A DNA stretch of 64,000 nt from Polyangiaceae bacterium (GTDB lineage: Bacteria; Myxococcota_A; Polyangia; Polyangiales; Polyangiaceae): NCBI GenBank assembly GCA_020633235.1, contig JACKEA010000008.1:372001-436000 (forward strand), in the 5' to 3' direction. Shown one piece after another: positions 62,339-64,000 of this stretch. The notes under the pieces were generated by a model that saw only the letters and a list, made by a program, of their open reading frames with translations, was not told the origin of the DNA and ran no database searches. The position numbers and the translations under genes are program-made. How positions within the stretch are numbered: position 1 is the first letter of the stretch; every line of letters begins with the position of its first letter.

Positions 62339-63151
62339 TCAGCTCGAGCACTGCTCGAAGGCCGGCAGGTGGCGTTCTTTCGACACCTGCTGCAGGTGCA
62401 AGAAGACGCACTTCACGTCGTCCGGTAGCGACTGCTTCATGAGCTCGTCGTACAGGGCGATGTTCTTCTTCTCGGCGTCCACGCCCAGCTTGCACACGGC
62501 CTTGGCGTCCCCGAGCTTGGGCGGCGTGAAGCTCGGCCGCGCGGGCACCGCGTTGCCGTGGGTCTCGAGCACGTAGGTCAGCGCTTGGGCGTGGCGCTCT
62601 TCCATGCGCACCACGTTCGCGAGACGCACCGACATCAATTGAGTCCTTGCCGCTTGGTAGGTGGCCTGCGCTTGCCATTCGTCTTGCAAGGCGCGGACGA
62701 CGGCCTTCTCCGTCGCCGCGTCCAGCGGCGTGCTGCCCACGTTGCACGCGGCGATGCCCGGGCCGATGCCGCCACCGCCGCCCGGCCCGCGACCCATGCC
62801 CATCCCGGGCCCCATGCCCATGCCGCCTTGGGGACCCATGCCCATGCCGCCCTGGGGCCCCATGCCTTGTCCCATGCCACAAGCGCCGGCACCCATGCCG
62901 CCGCCGAGACCGCGACCCATGCCTCGGCCGCCGCCCCGCGGACCCATGCCCTGTCTCAGGCCCATTCCGCGGCCAGGACAGTTGCCGCAATTGGCCGTCG
63001 CATTCTGCTGTTGGCAGGGACACGGCGCAGCCGCTTGGGGAGCTGCGGGCGCCGGGTCGTTGGCCGTGGTCTTCGGTTGTTCCTGAGCGGCACAGCCGAA
63101 AGCGAACAAGGCGACGGAGAACAAAGCACTGGGGCGGAGGAACGACGTCAT
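62339..63151 (-). CDS. Ferritin-like lipoprotein with Gly-Met-rich linker
   Basis: The start gives a signal ending A-F-G-C (Cys20). Residues 52-130 are a low-complexity linker with GMGPQGGMGMGPGMGMG and two cysteines; the C-terminal domain (about 140-270) has DEWQAQATYQAARTQ, MEERHAQALTYVLETHG, VCKLGVDAEKKNIALYDEL and KCVFLHLQQVSKERHL, an E-x-x-H-type four-helix bundle resembling DUF2202/ferritin-like proteins. The acidic and His residues suggest a metal or di-iron centre. It sits opposite PPK2, so a stress or storage link is only guesswork. Confidence 0.8.
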   Translation of the reverse strand: MTSFLRPSALFSVALFAFGCAAQEQPKTTANDPAPAAPQAAAPCPCQQQNATANCGNCPGRGMGLRQGMGPRGGGRGMGRGLGGGMGAGACGMGQGMGPQGGMGMGPQGGMGMGPGMGMGRGPGGGGGIGPGIAACNVGSTPLDAATEKAVVRALQDEWQAQATYQAARTQLMSVRLANVVRMEERHAQALTYVLETHGNAVPARPSFTPPKLGDAKAVCKLGVDAEKKNIALYDELMKQSLPDDVKCVFLHLQQVSKERHLPAFEQCSS

Positions 63152-63187
63152 GCCTCCGAGCGGAGCAATGATCGTACCGGGAAATCC

Positions 63188-64000
63188 TCACTCGACGGCG
63201 TCGGATTCCCGCAAGGCTTGCGAGGGTGTTCCCGCTTCGGTGCAGCTCCTGCGATTGGGCAAATTGTCGCAGAGGAACTGTCGGCACTCCTGCGCGAAGC
63301 GCTTGGGGAACTCCTCGTGGGCGAACAGCTTGGCCCCTTCGATCTCGACCAGGTCCGCGGGTCCCGCGAGCTGCTTCAACATCTGCCGTGCGTTGTCGAT
63401 GGGAAAGAAGGGATCTTCCGGACCCCAGATCAAACGCACGGGTGCAGGGATCTTCGCGTGCAACGCCGGCATGGCCTCGGCCATGTCGAGCTCGATGTTC
63501 TTGGCGAGCAGCATCTGGCCCTGTGCCACACGCTTGGACTCGAGCAGCGGACGCACGAACAAGTCGAAGAACTCGCCGTCCACGAAGTGGGGATCGCGAA
63601 AGCAGCCGCCGAAGCCGAGCGCGGAACGGCGCACGGCGCCGATCCGCAACATGGACAGCAGCGCGGCGCTGCCAAGGGGCACGTTCGCCAGCGCCACGTA
63701 CACCTTCACCTGCCAGGGAACGTGGGCCGGAACCTCGGTGTTGCCCAGCACCAACGCACTGACACGGTCGGGATCACCGGCGGCGACGAGCCGGGCGATC
63801 AGCCCGCCGCTGTCGTGGGCGATCATCGCGTAGCGTTCGAGGCCGATGGCGTCGATGGCGGAGCGCACCGTCTTTGCGTGCTCTCGCATGCAGATGCGCC
63901 GCGGTTCGGTCCAGGTGCTCTCGCCGGTGCCCGGTAGATCGAACAGGTGGCAGGTGAAGTCCGCCGAGAGCTCCGGCACGATGTGGCGAAACGTGGCGGA
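63188..64000 (-). CDS. Alpha/beta hydrolase (haloalkane dehalogenase/epoxide hydrolase type), truncated
   Basis: The frame runs through the window end, so the N-terminus is missing. The visible part has FDLPGTGEST (oxyanion area), nucleophile elbow AHDSGGLIAR (Asp nucleophile instead of Ser), VRLIWGPEDPFFP with the acidic member, and the His probably at AHEEFPKRFA. Asp nucleophile enzymes open epoxides or cleave carbon-halogen bonds. Substrate unknown. Confidence 0.85.
   Translation of the reverse strand, partial: SATFRHIVPELSADFTCHLFDLPGTGESTWTEPRRICMREHAKTVRSAIDAIGLERYAMIAHDSGGLIARLVAAGDPDRVSALVLGNTEVPAHVPWQVKVYVALANVPLGSAALLSMLRIGAVRRSALGFGGCFRDPHFVDGEFFDLFVRPLLESKRVAQGQMLLAKNIELDMAEAMPALHAKIPAPVRLIWGPEDPFFPIDNARQMLKQLAGPADLVEIEGAKLFAHEEFPKRFAQECRQFLCDNLPNRRSCTEAGTPSQALRESDAVE

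Overview
The window looks like chromosomal DNA of a myxobacterium, most likely of the Polyangiales/Sorangium side. I infer this from very high GC with G/C-ending codons, many short-signal lipoproteins with long Gly-rich stalks, two proteins with MYXO-CTERM-like tails, an AgmX/PglI-type protein, and an 'eukaryote-like' Ser/Thr kinase fused to an ATPase. No rRNA, tRNA, CRISPR array or classical insertion sequence was recognised. About 60 genes are supported, two of them cut by the window edges.

Layout. 1-8.2 kb: a partial Sel1-repeat protein, three lipoproteins, an MBL-fold hydrolase, a lipoprotein and a tail-anchored protein. 8.3-12.1 kb: a repeat-rich island with an HNH endonuclease of the 13E12-like type between copies of a dispersed repeat, a 17-bp minisatellite, a cruciform-forming sequence, and an unrecognised gene whose stop codon opens a 33-bp tandem array. 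12.2-14.8 kb: a four-gene co-directional run of immunity-like proteins (ADP-ribosylglycohydrolase, two unknowns, an Imm51-like/HEAT fusion) with no toxin beside it. 14.9-23.2 kb: E2-type acyltransferase, AraC regulator, beta-propeller protein, lipoprotein plus trypsin-like protease, and a HEAT/Imm51-like fusion in the opposite domain order. 23.5-26.7 kb: MBOAT acyltransferase and a NodB polysaccharide deacetylase, plausibly cell-surface polysaccharide modification. 26.8-29.9 kb: an AgmX/PglI-type gene whose 3' end has been copied several times into a duplicated repeat block. 29.9-38.4 kb: an apparently frameshifted lyase-like lipoprotein, further lipoproteins, a tandem pair of secreted paralogues and a three-gene surface-protein operon. 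38.6-39.6 kb: an AbiEii-type toxin-antitoxin pair. 39.6-52.5 kb: kinase-ATPase regulator, beta-helix lipoprotein, ketopantoate-reductase-like enzyme, a histidine kinase translationally coupled to two zinc-ribbon proteins, and a GAF-GAF-GGDEF diguanylate cyclase. 53.2-60.0 kb: a tightly overlapping seven-gene operon (pseudokinase, degenerate HD-GYP-like protein, ECF sigma, anti-sigma, STN/polymer-forming membrane protein, reductase, HAD phosphatase). 60.1-64 kb: MBL hydrolase, PPK2, ferritin-like lipoprotein, partial alpha/beta hydrolase.

The strongest unexplained signal is the repeat landscape. One short element, consensus TGTYGGTNCGSCGCGGAACC, occurs as inverted pairs in roughly ten intergenic regions and also runs into gene ends, like REP/BIME units. 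A second element of about 200 bp with a perfect 17-bp inverted repeat occurs twice. A third family occurs as clusters in two regions. Several tandem arrays begin exactly at gene stop codons. The strongest candidate functional systems are the orphan immunity operon and the operon pairing a pseudokinase and a degenerate HD-GYP protein with an ECF sigma module.
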